DNA of 64,000 nucleotides from NCBI RefSeq assembly GCF_027571385.1, contig NZ_CP085636.1, positions 5,504,501 through 5,568,500 on the forward strand, read 5' to 3'. The notes below the pieces were generated by a model. It ran no database searches, was not told where the DNA came from, and was given only the letters and a program-made list of their open reading frames with translations. Positions 34,730 through 43,668 of this stretch are shown piece by piece. The stretch's first letter is position 1, and each line of letters opens with the position of its first letter. A program made the position numbers and the translations under genes. Source of the DNA: Shewanella sp. MTB7. GTDB taxonomy: Bacteria; Pseudomonadota; Gammaproteobacteria; Enterobacterales; Shewanellaceae.

Positions 34730-35359
34730 ATGACGACTCAACTTGAAGCATTCACCAACGAGATTATTGGAAAACTGCGTAGCCGCGATATTCCTATTGG
34801 TATTTCAAATCGTCATGTGCATCTTTGTGAAAAAGATTATCAAACGCTATTTCCAAATGAGCCTATTTCAATCTCTAAAATGCTGACTCAACCAGGTCAT
34901 TTTGCATCGAATCAAAGTGTTGCTTTGATAGGGCCAAAAGGGAGCATTGAAAAGGTGCGCTTATTAGGTCCTCTAAGACCTAAAACACAAGTTGAAATAT
35001 CACTGACCAACGCCAGAGAGTTAGGGGTTCATGGCGTTATTCGTCAATCCGGTGATCTTTCACAAACGCCTGGCATCATTATTAGCAGTGATGATGGTGA
35101 AGTGAAAATTGATGAGGGGGTCATTGTTGCAAAACGACATATTCACATGAGTACCTTAGATGCGTTGATTTTCGGCTTGAAAGATAAACAGTGTATATCA
35201 GTCTACATCGGCAGCGGTGCTAGAAAAACACGCTTTGATCAAGTGACAGTTCGTGCTGATCCTAATAGCAGATTAGAGATGCATCTTGATACTGATGAAG
35301 CCAATGCGATAGGGCTTAGTGGGAAAAGTGATTTTGCCACTATTTTGAAGGATGGTTAA
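34730..35359 (+). CDS. pduL: Phosphate propanoyltransferase PduL
   Basis: Converts propionyl-CoA and phosphate to propionyl-phosphate, regenerating CoA inside the compartment. It has 209 residues. The two zinc motifs are present: His29/His31 in SNRHVHL and His137/His139 in KRHIHM. The first 20 residues form an amphipathic helix (LEAFTNEIIGKLRSRD), the usual position of the PduL encapsulation peptide. It is translationally close-coupled to the shell gene before it and pduM after it. Confidence 0.96.
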   Translation: MTTQLEAFTNEIIGKLRSRDIPIGISNRHVHLCEKDYQTLFPNEPISISKMLTQPGHFASNQSVALIGPKGSIEKVRLLGPLRPKTQVEISLTNARELGVHGVIRQSGDLSQTPGIIISSDDGEVKIDEGVIVAKRHIHMSTLDALIFGLKDKQCISVYIGSGARKTRFDQVTVRADPNSRLEMHLDTDEANAIGLSGKSDFATILKDG

Positions 35360-35362
35360 GCC

Positions 35363-35854
35363 ATGGATCCACAGACCACAAACCAAATTGTCGTCAAAGA
35401 TGGTTGTGCAAATGTACAAGTTAACCATCTCCTTTTTGGACTGAATGGTTTAATGAAATGCGTAAAAGATCCGAGCGGTATTACTTGTATTCGAGTGATA
35501 CTGCCAGATCCTACCTTTATAAACGCACTGTTTGCGCTTGATGGGTCCTTGCCTACAGTTCAAGCAATTTTTGAAGCATTAGCGATCGGTATTGAAGTTG
35601 AATTAACTATTCATAGTCAACTTTTGCCTATGTTGTCTGTTGGACCTGTAGCTATATTACCTGTAGACATATCCGATCATAAAGGATTACCCGTTGAGTT
35701 AGTAACAAGCTCAATCATCAATTACCCAGACGTTGCATTGTTTGATCATTGCTGGCTTTTGACGGTTGATAAGCCTCTGGTTACTGACTTAGCTAGGGAG
35801 CACATGCGAAATCACAAAATTAAATTAGTAAGTAAACGAGGGGGGTCTTGCTAA
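35363..35854 (+). CDS. pduM: Microcompartment assembly protein PduM
   Basis: A 163-residue protein matching the PduM family, needed for normal compartment assembly in Salmonella by an unknown mechanism. The shared core includes the EALAIGIEVELTIHSQLLP segment and LSVGPVAILPVDISD. The N-terminal helix of other PduM proteins is replaced by a shorter stretch. The final base of its stop codon is the first base of the pduN start (TAATG), indicating coupling. Confidence 0.85.
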   Translation: MDPQTTNQIVVKDGCANVQVNHLLFGLNGLMKCVKDPSGITCIRVILPDPTFINALFALDGSLPTVQAIFEALAIGIEVELTIHSQLLPMLSVGPVAILPVDISDHKGLPVELVTSSIINYPDVALFDHCWLLTVDKPLVTDLAREHMRNHKIKLVSKRGGSC

Positions 35855-36123
35855 TGCTATTGGCAAAAATCGTAGGTTCCGTAGTCGTCACTCAAAAAAT
35901 TAATTCTTTAGTCGGGAAAAAACTCATGTTAGCTAAATGTGTTTCGACTTGCGGTGAAGAGATGTCAGATGAAGTCATGGTCGCAGTGGATACGGTGGGG
36001 GCCGGTATCGGCGATTTGGTGTTGTTATCTCAAGGTACCCCAGCTCAAACGTATTTTGAGTCAAATAGCCAAGGTATTGATTGTGCCGTTGTCGGGATTA
36101 TTGACACCGTAAATAATCATTAA
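35854..36123 (+). CDS. pduN: BMC-P pentameric vertex protein PduN
   Basis: An 89-residue EutN/CcmL-family protein forming the pentamers that cap the shell vertices. It starts MLLAKIVGSVVVTQK and holds the family GLVGKKLML-like strand and the VGAGIGDLVLLSQG loop. Its length is normal. ATG at 35854 is preferred to the upstream TTG in the same frame because it overlaps the pduM stop. It is the only pentamer gene in the operon. Confidence 0.95.
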   Translation: MLLAKIVGSVVVTQKINSLVGKKLMLAKCVSTCGEEMSDEVMVAVDTVGAGIGDLVLLSQGTPAQTYFESNSQGIDCAVVGIIDTVNNH

Positions 36124-36156
36124 TCTGATTTAACTTATATAAAAAGAGAAATATTA

Positions 36157-37557
36157 ATGAACAATGATATCAATATTTTGGTAAACACCATTATTAAGGA
36201 AAATTGTCAGAGTCATTTTGTGGACAATAAACATGTTGGCTCATCTTATGGAGCACATTTTGAATCTGTTAATGAGGCCATTGCTGCAAGTAAAGAAGCC
36301 TTTCAACTTTTTGACAATGAGCCCCTTAAAATTCGTCAGATAATCATCGATGAATTACGTAAGCAACTCGATACGTTTATTCCTAAGTTGGCTGAGGATG
36401 CTTGTTTTGAAACTAAGATGGGTAATATTACTAATAAGATTGAAAAAAATCATGCGGCATTGCATAACACCCCTGGCACTGAAGATTTACGCAGTGAAGC
36501 ACTAACTGGCGACGATGGCCTCACGCTGTTTGAGCATTCTCCCTATGGCGTTATTGGTGCAATCACGCCAAGTACAAACTCTACTGAAACAATAATCAAT
36601 AATTCGATAAGTATGCTTGCTGCGGGTAATACGATTATTTTTGCTCCTCACCCAGCGTCTAAAAACATCTCGAAATGGTTAATAAATAAAATTGAAGAGA
36701 TAATTTTCAGTATTACTGGTATTCATAACCTAGTTGTTAGTGTGAAAGAGCCAACCTTTGATACCACTAAAACTATGATGAATCATCCGGATGTTCGCTT
36801 ACTAGTGGTAACAGGTGGCCCTGGCATAGTACATATGGCGATGAAAACGGGTAAAAAAGTGATAGGCGCGGGTGAGGGAAATCCACCATCCATCGTAGAT
36901 GAAACAGCAGATATAGATAAGGCTGCCAAAGATATTATTGATGGCGCGTCGTTCGACTTTAACGTGCCCTGTATTGCAGAGAAATCTTGTGTTGTTGTTA
37001 GTAGCGTTGCAGATCAATTAATACAAGAATTTTCAAACAATGGTGCTTGGGTTATTACCGAGGCGAGTGAAAAACAATGTTTAATGTCATCGATAGCGAC
37101 AGAAGACGGCGTTATCAATAAGGAGATGGTTGGCAAAAGTCCTGCAACCATCCTTCAAGCTGCAGGCATTAGTTATCAAGGTACTCCAAAATTAATTGTA
37201 CTAGAAGTGACAAATGATCACCCTCTTCTGTATATCGAACAATTGATGCCAGTATTGCCGGTAACTCGAGCTGTTGATTTTGATTCTGCACTCAACCTTG
37301 CTATTAAGATTGAGCGTGGATGCTTGCATACTGCCACGATGCACTCACGAGACGTGTACAACCTGAATAAAGCAGCCCGAGCCCTTCGAACCAGTATTTT
37401 TGTTAAAAATGCACCTTCATATGCGGGTATTGGTGTAAGTGGAGAAGGCTTCACGACATTTACTATCGCGACACCTACAGGAGAAGGAACAACATCAGCG
37501 CGTACCTTTACTCGTAATCGTCGCTGTGTGCTTAGTAAAGCCTTTAATGTGCGTTAG
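36157..37557 (+). CDS. pduP: CoA-acylating propionaldehyde dehydrogenase PduP
   Basis: Oxidises propionaldehyde with NAD+ and CoA to propionyl-CoA inside the compartment. It has 466 residues. Catalytic Cys272 lies in FNVPCIAEKS, and the NAD-binding loop follows VVTGGPGIV. The first 18 residues (INILVNTIIKEN) make the amphipathic helix typical of the PduP encapsulation peptide, followed by a linker. The NADH it makes needs reoxidising, yet no PduQ-type alcohol dehydrogenase is encoded here. A hairpin overlaps its stop codon. Confidence 0.96.
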   Translation: MNNDINILVNTIIKENCQSHFVDNKHVGSSYGAHFESVNEAIAASKEAFQLFDNEPLKIRQIIIDELRKQLDTFIPKLAEDACFETKMGNITNKIEKNHAALHNTPGTEDLRSEALTGDDGLTLFEHSPYGVIGAITPSTNSTETIINNSISMLAAGNTIIFAPHPASKNISKWLINKIEEIIFSITGIHNLVVSVKEPTFDTTKTMMNHPDVRLLVVTGGPGIVHMAMKTGKKVIGAGEGNPPSIVDETADIDKAAKDIIDGASFDFNVPCIAEKSCVVVSSVADQLIQEFSNNGAWVITEASEKQCLMSSIATEDGVINKEMVGKSPATILQAAGISYQGTPKLIVLEVTNDHPLLYIEQLMPVLPVTRAVDFDSALNLAIKIERGCLHTATMHSRDVYNLNKAARALRTSIFVKNAPSYAGIGVSGEGFTTFTIATPTGEGTTSARTFTRNRRCVLSKAFNVR

Positions 37558-37576
37558 GGAGCTTGCTCACTAACGC
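37551..37576 (+). other. Hairpin over the pduP stop codon
   Basis: Inverted repeat gcgttagggagc (37551-37562) with gctcactaacgc (37565-37576), one mismatch. It includes the TAG stop at 37555-37557 and has no T run, so processing or message stabilisation is likelier than termination. Confidence 0.55.
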
Positions 37577-37651
37577 AGTCCAACTAACGAAAAACTGTAT
37601 TAACGTGATTATCGAGTCAATTTAGCACTTGAATCTCGACAGGTAATAACC

Positions 37652-38014
37652 ATGACTAATTTCACTGAAAATATGAATACAAATCGCATCATTCAGGAAT
37701 CTGTACCAGGCAAAGAGGTGACGCTTATTCATCTTATTGCCAACCTTGAACCCAGTATTTCGGAGCTACTTTGCCATAAAGACCAAGATGAAACAGCTAT
37801 CGGAATCGTGACCATCTCCCCTGGAGAGGCTGCCATTATTGTTGCTGATTTAGCGGCTAAATCTGGTTCAATTGTTGTAGAGCAGCTCAATTTTGATTGT
37901 GGTTCAGTTGTGATTAAAGGCGACCTTTCATCTGTTGAATACGCATTAAATCATGTTCGCAACACATTAACCAAAATGATGCACTTCGCTGTTTGTCCCA
38001 TAACGCGAACATAA
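37652..38014 (+). CDS. pduU: Permuted BMC-H shell protein PduU
   Basis: A 120-residue circularly permuted BMC protein close to Salmonella PduU, whose N-terminal strands form a beta-barrel plug over the hexamer pore. The plug segment reads RIIQESVPGKEVTLIHLIAN, and the end is MMHFAVCPITRT. It lies in a 94-base gap after pduP, so it may have its own ribosome loading. Its function in metabolism is unknown. Confidence 0.94.
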   Translation: MTNFTENMNTNRIIQESVPGKEVTLIHLIANLEPSISELLCHKDQDETAIGIVTISPGEAAIIVADLAAKSGSIVVEQLNFDCGSVVIKGDLSSVEYALNHVRNTLTKMMHFAVCPITRT

Positions 38015-38032
38015 TAATATTACGAGAACGAT

Positions 38033-39220
38033 ATGAACCAATATGTATTATCTGTCAATGCAGGTAGCTCGTCACTTAAATTTAGACTGTATCAGATGCC
38101 CAAAGAAACCGTCTTGCTGTCTGGTCAGTTTGACGGTATTCACTCTGATAAAATGGTTTTTGTCGCGAAACATGGAACTCACACTTCAAAAATACAACTT
38201 GCAAACAAAGACTTTGAATTTGCAGCCAATTTTCTGCTGCAATATATGTTAAATAACAAGATTGTGGCAAACTTTGAAGCAATCAATATTGTTGGTCATA
38301 GAGTGGCCCACGGAGGTGATAAGTTCGATGACGCTGTCACTGTGACTGATAGTGTATTGCTGGGGATCGATGATTTATGTAGTTTAGCGCCTCTGCATAA
38401 TCCCAACAATCTGCTTTGCATTAAAATTTTCCAAAATGCCTTACCCATAGCTAAACAAGTGGCTGTGTTTGATACCGCTTTTCATCGAACAATGTCCAAT
38501 GAAACCTATCTGTATCCCCTCCCCTACGAACTCTATGAAAAACACAGGATCCGTAAATTTGGTTTTCACGGGATAAGCCATCAGTACGTGGGGATTGTGC
38601 TGAAGGAAGAATATTCTGAACGTAAAAACCTGAAAGTGATTAATTGTCACCTTGGAAACGGTGCCAGTATTTGTGCAATGCTTGATGGTCTATCAGTCGA
38701 TACCAGCATGGGGTTTACACCGTTATCTGGACTCATGATGGGCACTCGTTGCGGTGATATTGATCCTGCTCTGCCTGCATATATATCAGAGGTGACAGGA
38801 AAAGGAATTCAAGCTGTCGTTAAGATGATGAATTTTGAATCCGGTGTTCTGGGGATCTCTCAACTCTCTAATGATTTTCGACTTATCGTCGATGCAACAA
38901 AAGAGGGTGACTTAAAAGCTGCACTAGCACTGAAAATGTTTATCAATCGTGTTGTTAAATTTATTGGTTCATACACCGCAGTATTGAATGGCATCGATGT
39001 GCTCAGTTTTACCGGTGGCATTGGCGAAAACTCTGATCACATTCGCAGTGAAGTGTGCAAAAACCTTAAGTATCTTGGTCTTGAATTGGATCAAAAAGCG
39101 AATAAAAGTAATGCAAGCACGATTAGTTCTGCATTGAGTAAAGTCGTAGTCCAAGTGATTAATACCGATGAAGAGCTAATGATTGCTCGCGATTCTTGCC
39201 GAATTACTTCGTCACTTTGA
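38033..39220 (+). CDS. pduW: Propionate/acetate kinase PduW
   Basis: A 395-residue ASKHA-fold kinase converting propionyl-phosphate and ADP to propionate and ATP. Its acetokinase signatures are NAGSSSLKFRLY at the N-terminus and KFGFHGISHQYV in the middle; the FTGGIGENSDHIR motif is near the end. It is probably cytosolic: no encapsulation peptide is visible. It closes the acid-forming branch in the same operon as pduP and pduL. Confidence 0.95.
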   Translation: MNQYVLSVNAGSSSLKFRLYQMPKETVLLSGQFDGIHSDKMVFVAKHGTHTSKIQLANKDFEFAANFLLQYMLNNKIVANFEAINIVGHRVAHGGDKFDDAVTVTDSVLLGIDDLCSLAPLHNPNNLLCIKIFQNALPIAKQVAVFDTAFHRTMSNETYLYPLPYELYEKHRIRKFGFHGISHQYVGIVLKEEYSERKNLKVINCHLGNGASICAMLDGLSVDTSMGFTPLSGLMMGTRCGDIDPALPAYISEVTGKGIQAVVKMMNFESGVLGISQLSNDFRLIVDATKEGDLKAALALKMFINRVVKFIGSYTAVLNGIDVLSFTGGIGENSDHIRSEVCKNLKYLGLELDQKANKSNASTISSALSKVVVQVINTDEELMIARDSCRITSSL

Positions 39221-39243
39221 GCCCTAAAAATTCGAGGTTTAAT

Positions 39244-39795
39244 ATGATAAATTCTATTGGTTGTATTGAGTTAAGTTCGATTGCAACTGGGTACATTGTT
39301 GCTGATGCCATGATAAAATCAGCTAACGTAGAAATTGTTTGGAATGAGATCCATTGTCCCGGTCGATTAATGTTGATGATATTAGGTGATACTTCATCGG
39401 TGAGCGCTGCGATAGAGGTGGGATTAACCAAAGGTGGGGCTCAGGTCGTCAATAGTTTAGTGTTATCACGCATTCATACTGATGTTTTAGAAGCCATAAG
39501 AAAACGTAAGTCGACCAAAAATATAAAATCACTTGGTGTCCTCGAAGCTCAATCTATTTCCTCTGCAATCGAAGCAGCTGATATAGCAGTTAAATCTAGT
39601 AATGTGGAAATATTAAGTATTAATGTTTCTATCGGTATTGCCGGTAAAGGTGTGGTAACGATAACGGGGGATATCGCGTCAATCACTTCAGCAGTCGAAA
39701 TTGCGGTTAAGAATGCAGCCAACAAAGATACGATTTTACATACTGCTGTCATTGCTAATCCGAGTCCAAGCATATTGACTCGTAAGCGTCCCTGA
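39244..39795 (+). CDS. pduT: BMC-T shell protein PduT, copy 2
   Basis: A 183-residue tandem-BMC protein and paralogue of the product of 25449-25997. Cys38 is again present (IHCPGRL), so the iron-sulfur pore is probably retained, although the flanking residues differ from copy 1. The linker between BMC repeats (RKRKSTKNIKS) is more basic than in copy 1. ATG at 39244, with GAGG seven bases upstream, is the start; the longer open frame overlaps pduW. It is the last gene of the rightward operon. Confidence 0.93.
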   Translation: MINSIGCIELSSIATGYIVADAMIKSANVEIVWNEIHCPGRLMLMILGDTSSVSAAIEVGLTKGGAQVVNSLVLSRIHTDVLEAIRKRKSTKNIKSLGVLEAQSISSAIEAADIAVKSSNVEILSINVSIGIAGKGVVTITGDIASITSAVEIAVKNAANKDTILHTAVIANPSPSILTRKRP

Positions 39796-40066
39796 CAAAC
39801 TACACACAGCATGGTTAACAACCTCACTTAGATCAGTTATACAAATCATCTCTTAACTGGTCTTTGTAGAGACTGAATCCGTACCGATTTACATAGTCAA
39901 TCCCTGCTTAATTAATTGCTTACGCCAAACCTCTAGTTAACCAGCAAGATAAACTGTCTTATTGGTTAACGATTAAGTTCGCCTTAACGCTTCTTACTAT
40001 CCTGTGCAATATACTCTATGACTTATCATTTCCACCAGATACGCGGTGATGAAATGAATTCGCTAT
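39796..40066 (+). terminator. Convergent gap with probable operon terminator
   Basis: An imperfect stem (gatcagtta, 39831-39839, with taactggtc, 39854-39862) followed by tttg is the best candidate end of the microcompartment operon. Nothing else stands out before the converging kinase gene. Confidence 0.4.
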
Positions 40067-41701
40067 TTAGAAATCGGCCATCATGGTTTTATAGCGACAA
40101 TCATCTTCATACATTTGTTGAAATACCCTGTACTTAGCATCATAGAAGCGTTTGCTTTTATCAGCCGTTGGAGTCACCATTTTACCGATGCGGCTCATGG
40201 CACTCATCGCATCAGGGATCGTGGCATAAAACTCAGCAGCAACAGCGCCGAGCATCGCTGAACCTAATAACACTGCTTCACTTTCTTCTGGCAGCAACAT
40301 GGCACACCCAGTTGCATTGGCATGCTCTTGAATAAATACCGGATTCTTCGTTCCACCGCCACAAGCCATAATCGTGTCAATGGCATAGCCTGAACTGTTC
40401 ATCTCTTCGATAATATGCCGAGTCCCCAGAGCGATAGCTTGCACTGTGGCTAAATATTGCAACGCCATATCATCCAACTTTACTCCCATGGTCAAACCAC
40501 TCATGGTTCCCGTTAAATGCGGATTAGCCCGGGGAGAGCGATTACCGTTAAAGTAAGGCAAAACATGGCGGTCACGGGTCAAGAAAGCAATATCTTCCTT
40601 ACTTCCTGCCAGCTCATATAGCCGTTCATTTAATAGCTGGTAAACAGTGATATCCGTCGATTTAGCCTGTTCTAGGGCTTGTTCATAATAAGGGTGCCCA
40701 GTAATGACATGATCAATCAATACGCCTGTAGCCGATTGCCCCCCTTCGTTAAGCCAATGCCCAGGGATCATAGCGCTATAATAAGCCCCCCAAATTCCAT
40801 TGATAAAACGCGCCGTTTTTGAGGTAGCCATATGGCAAGTAGAAGTACCACCAATCAATGCCAAGCGCTGATTAAAATCGGCTGTCTCACCGCTCATTCC
40901 TGCCGCGCCTAATACCCCAATACCACCTGCATGAGCATCAATAATCGAGGTCGCAATTTTAGTGCCTTGCAATAGCCCTAGTTCGCCTGCAGCCTGAGCT
41001 GTCAGACCATTGCCGATAGCCTCACCCATGGGACGAATATCATTGCCTATTGAACTGGCATTATTGTGCAAAAGATCCCCCAAGCCAATGGTATTGAAGT
41101 AATCCTTATCCCACCTATTCTCATGGCCAAGATAGGTCCATTTACACACTGTTGAGCATAAAGAGCGACTATTTTCATTGGTCGCCTTCCAAGTGAGAAA
41201 ATCAGGCAGATCGAAGAAATAGCCAGCCTTAGCCCAAGTGGATGGCATGTTTTCTTTCAGCCACAAGAGTTTAGGTGTTTGCATCTCGGGGGAGATATGG
41301 TTACCGACAAAGGCAAGCACGGGATGCTTAGTGTCATTGATACGCTCAGCCTGAGCGATTGCTCGATGATCCATCCACATCACAATATTTTGTTCACTGC
41401 GCCCTGTAGGGCTCACCGTCAACGGCAAACCATGTTTATCCAACACCACCATGGAGCAGGTTGCATCAAAGCCGATGCCTTTAACTTGAACCGAGTCAAT
41501 ATTAGCCTGTGATACGGCATCACGCACCGCCAAGCAAACACACTGCCAAATATCATCGGAGGATTGCTCAACAAAATGGGCTTTAGGTTTAAAAATACCA
41601 ATATCTCGTTTAGCCTCTCCGGCTTTACGGCCTTGGCTATCAAATACGCCAGCACGAGCACTGCCACTACCTACGTCCACACCTATAAAAAAACTGGTCA
41701 T
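40067..41701 (-). CDS. FGGY-family pentulose kinase, probable D-ribulokinase type
   Basis: A 544-residue cytoplasmic sugar kinase. The N-terminal ATP-site motif IGVDVGSGSARAGVFD and the closing GGTKNPVFIQEHANATGC mark the FGGY family. The length and the MWMDHRAIAQAE segment fit the 5-carbon-sugar branch (ribulokinase-like), not glycerol or xylulose kinase. It is the last gene of the leftward ABC-transporter operon and follows the permease by nine bases. It probably phosphorylates the imported sugar. The true substrate, and any link to the neighbouring diol pathway, is unknown. Confidence 0.88.
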   Translation of the reverse strand: MTSFFIGVDVGSGSARAGVFDSQGRKAGEAKRDIGIFKPKAHFVEQSSDDIWQCVCLAVRDAVSQANIDSVQVKGIGFDATCSMVVLDKHGLPLTVSPTGRSEQNIVMWMDHRAIAQAERINDTKHPVLAFVGNHISPEMQTPKLLWLKENMPSTWAKAGYFFDLPDFLTWKATNENSRSLCSTVCKWTYLGHENRWDKDYFNTIGLGDLLHNNASSIGNDIRPMGEAIGNGLTAQAAGELGLLQGTKIATSIIDAHAGGIGVLGAAGMSGETADFNQRLALIGGTSTCHMATSKTARFINGIWGAYYSAMIPGHWLNEGGQSATGVLIDHVITGHPYYEQALEQAKSTDITVYQLLNERLYELAGSKEDIAFLTRDRHVLPYFNGNRSPRANPHLTGTMSGLTMGVKLDDMALQYLATVQAIALGTRHIIEEMNSSGYAIDTIMACGGGTKNPVFIQEHANATGCAMLLPEESEAVLLGSAMLGAVAAEFYATIPDAMSAMSRIGKMVTPTADKSKRFYDAKYRVFQQMYEDDCRYKTMMADF

Positions 41702-41710
41702 GATGACTTC

Positions 41711-42670
41711 CTATGATTTGTACTGTTGTAGGCCAATGAAAACAATGAGGATACCGCCCCACAGCGCCATAGTGAGATAACTACTCACACCCAGTAAATT
41801 CAATCCACTCTCAAGCGCTTGCAATACCACTAGCGCCAAGAAAATACCGATAATACGACCGAATCCGCCATCTGGATTAATCCCACCTAACACAGAAGCC
41901 AAAATGGCGACCAAGAGGTAAGACTCTCCATAGCCCGCTTTAGCTGAATTAAATTTAGCCATCATAATAATAGCGGCCAGCCAGCAGAGAATAGAGGAGA
42001 TCATATAGACATATACCAGTGACTTCTGAGTGTTAATACCAGAAAAGCGGCTGGCTTTTTCGTTGGAACCAATCAGATAAATAGCGCGCCCTAATGCGGT
42101 ATGTTCAAGTATCACCCAGAGTCCAAAGGCAAACGTCCCGAAAAATATTAAGGGCGTTGGGATCCCCAAAATATCACCATTACCTAAGAAGAGCAGCACA
42201 TCGGGGAAGCCTGAAATAACACTCCCCCCAGACAGCAACACATTGAGGCCATTGATGAAAGTCATCATGCCTAAGGTAGCCAAAATAGGAGACACACCAA
42301 TATAGGCAATGAGAAAACCGTTAGCTAAACCGACAACCACCGCCGTGGCTAGCCCAGCAGCCAAAGCCGCCATCAGCATCAAACCACTATCAGGTGACTG
42401 GGTGATAATACTGGCCATAACAAGCGAGCAAGCATTTGTGGTGGCAATAATGGAGAGATTGATGCCACCAGTGAGCATACAAACCGCCATTGCCAAGGCA
42501 AAGATCCCGAGTAAAGGAAGCTGTGATGACATGGATTGCAAGTTGGACAACGAGAAAAACGTTCCGCCTAAACTAATCGCCATTAGCGCCATAATGGCTG
42601 CCAAAATCACCAGTAAATAACGGATATTACGATCTGTCGGCAGTTGTATTAAATTCATAAATGCTGGCAT
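41711..42670 (-). CDS. Sugar ABC transporter permease, second subunit
   Basis: A 319-residue inner-membrane permease of the BPD_transp_2 (ribose/rhamnose/AI-2) type with about nine membrane segments. The conserved SNEKASRFSGIN cytoplasmic loop and the ASVLGGINPDGGFG segment that contacts the ATPase are visible. Its start overlaps the stop codon of the first permease gene by one base, so they are coupled and form a heterodimer. Confidence 0.9.
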   Translation of the reverse strand: MPAFMNLIQLPTDRNIRYLLVILAAIMALMAISLGGTFFSLSNLQSMSSQLPLLGIFALAMAVCMLTGGINLSIIATTNACSLVMASIITQSPDSGLMLMAALAAGLATAVVVGLANGFLIAYIGVSPILATLGMMTFINGLNVLLSGGSVISGFPDVLLFLGNGDILGIPTPLIFFGTFAFGLWVILEHTALGRAIYLIGSNEKASRFSGINTQKSLVYVYMISSILCWLAAIIMMAKFNSAKAGYGESYLLVAILASVLGGINPDGGFGRIIGIFLALVVLQALESGLNLLGVSSYLTMALWGGILIVFIGLQQYKS

Positions 42671-43668
42671 CAGGCCTCCTGCTTAGCTTGTTGTTTTTCG
42701 TTCAGCGCGGTCATACTAATACTGATCAAAATGATCAGTCCTGTTAATACTGTATGCCAATAAGAAGGAACGCCCATTAAGGTCAGACCATTTTTAAGCA
42801 CAGCCAACAATGCCACGCCGAGCATGACCCCAAGCAAGGTTCCTTTACCACCACTCATACTCGTACCACCTAATACGACAGCGGCGAGTACTGTCAGCTC
42901 AAAACCCATTAACGAGTTAGGCGCCACAGATTGGGTAATTTGGGTCTGCACCACCGCGGCAATTCCCGCCATTGCGCCCATGTAGCCATAAACAAACAGA
43001 TTAAGACCAAATGGATTCATCCCGATACGGTGAGCAGCATCAGCATTACCGCCCATGGCGTAGATTTGTCGACCAAGGCGGGTTTTATTCATCAATAGAG
43101 AGGTAAACACCACCACCACCAAGAGCGTGATCATGGGTAAGTTTAAGCCATAGTCGTAGCCGTCAGTTGCAGTGAAACGAAACACCTCGACCCCATCCAT
43201 AAACCAATCTGGGAAGCCGTATAGCCACTCACCATTGCTAAAATAGATAAGCAGGCCAAAGTAGACATTTAACATGGCGATAGTAATGATAATCGCCGGC
43301 ACTTTTAACTTGTATACTAATATCGCATTAACCAAACCTAAGGTGATACCCACCAGTGCTGCAATACCAAATGCGATAGCAAAATTACCACCGTTAGCAA
43401 GCACAAAACTGGCCATTAAGTATTGGCCTATCGCTGCGGTAGCAGGGAATGAGATATCGATACCACCAGCAATTAACACCACAAATAAGCCACAAGCCAT
43501 GATGCCGAGAATAGCCGAGCTCACTGTCATGTCGAAAATATTGCCTAGGGTCATAAAGTCTTCGGTGCCTATAGACAAGCCAAGGACCAATAAGGTTATC
43601 AGCAGGGCTAAATAGAACTCATGATGTTTGAGTAAAGAGGATATAGAACCTTTAGACAACTCAAGCAT
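42670..43668 (-). CDS. Sugar ABC transporter permease, first subunit
   Basis: A 332-residue BPD_transp_2 permease. It has the family loop GGNADAAHRIGMNPF and the coupling segment LAAVVLGGTSMSGGKGT. Hydrophobic segments are spread over its whole length. It overlaps the ATPase gene by eight bases and the second permease gene by one, so this is a tightly packed operon. Confidence 0.9.
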   Translation of the reverse strand: MLELSKGSISSLLKHHEFYLALLITLLVLGLSIGTEDFMTLGNIFDMTVSSAILGIMACGLFVVLIAGGIDISFPATAAIGQYLMASFVLANGGNFAIAFGIAALVGITLGLVNAILVYKLKVPAIIITIAMLNVYFGLLIYFSNGEWLYGFPDWFMDGVEVFRFTATDGYDYGLNLPMITLLVVVVFTSLLMNKTRLGRQIYAMGGNADAAHRIGMNPFGLNLFVYGYMGAMAGIAAVVQTQITQSVAPNSLMGFELTVLAAVVLGGTSMSGGKGTLLGVMLGVALLAVLKNGLTLMGVPSYWHTVLTGLIILISISMTALNEKQQAKQEA

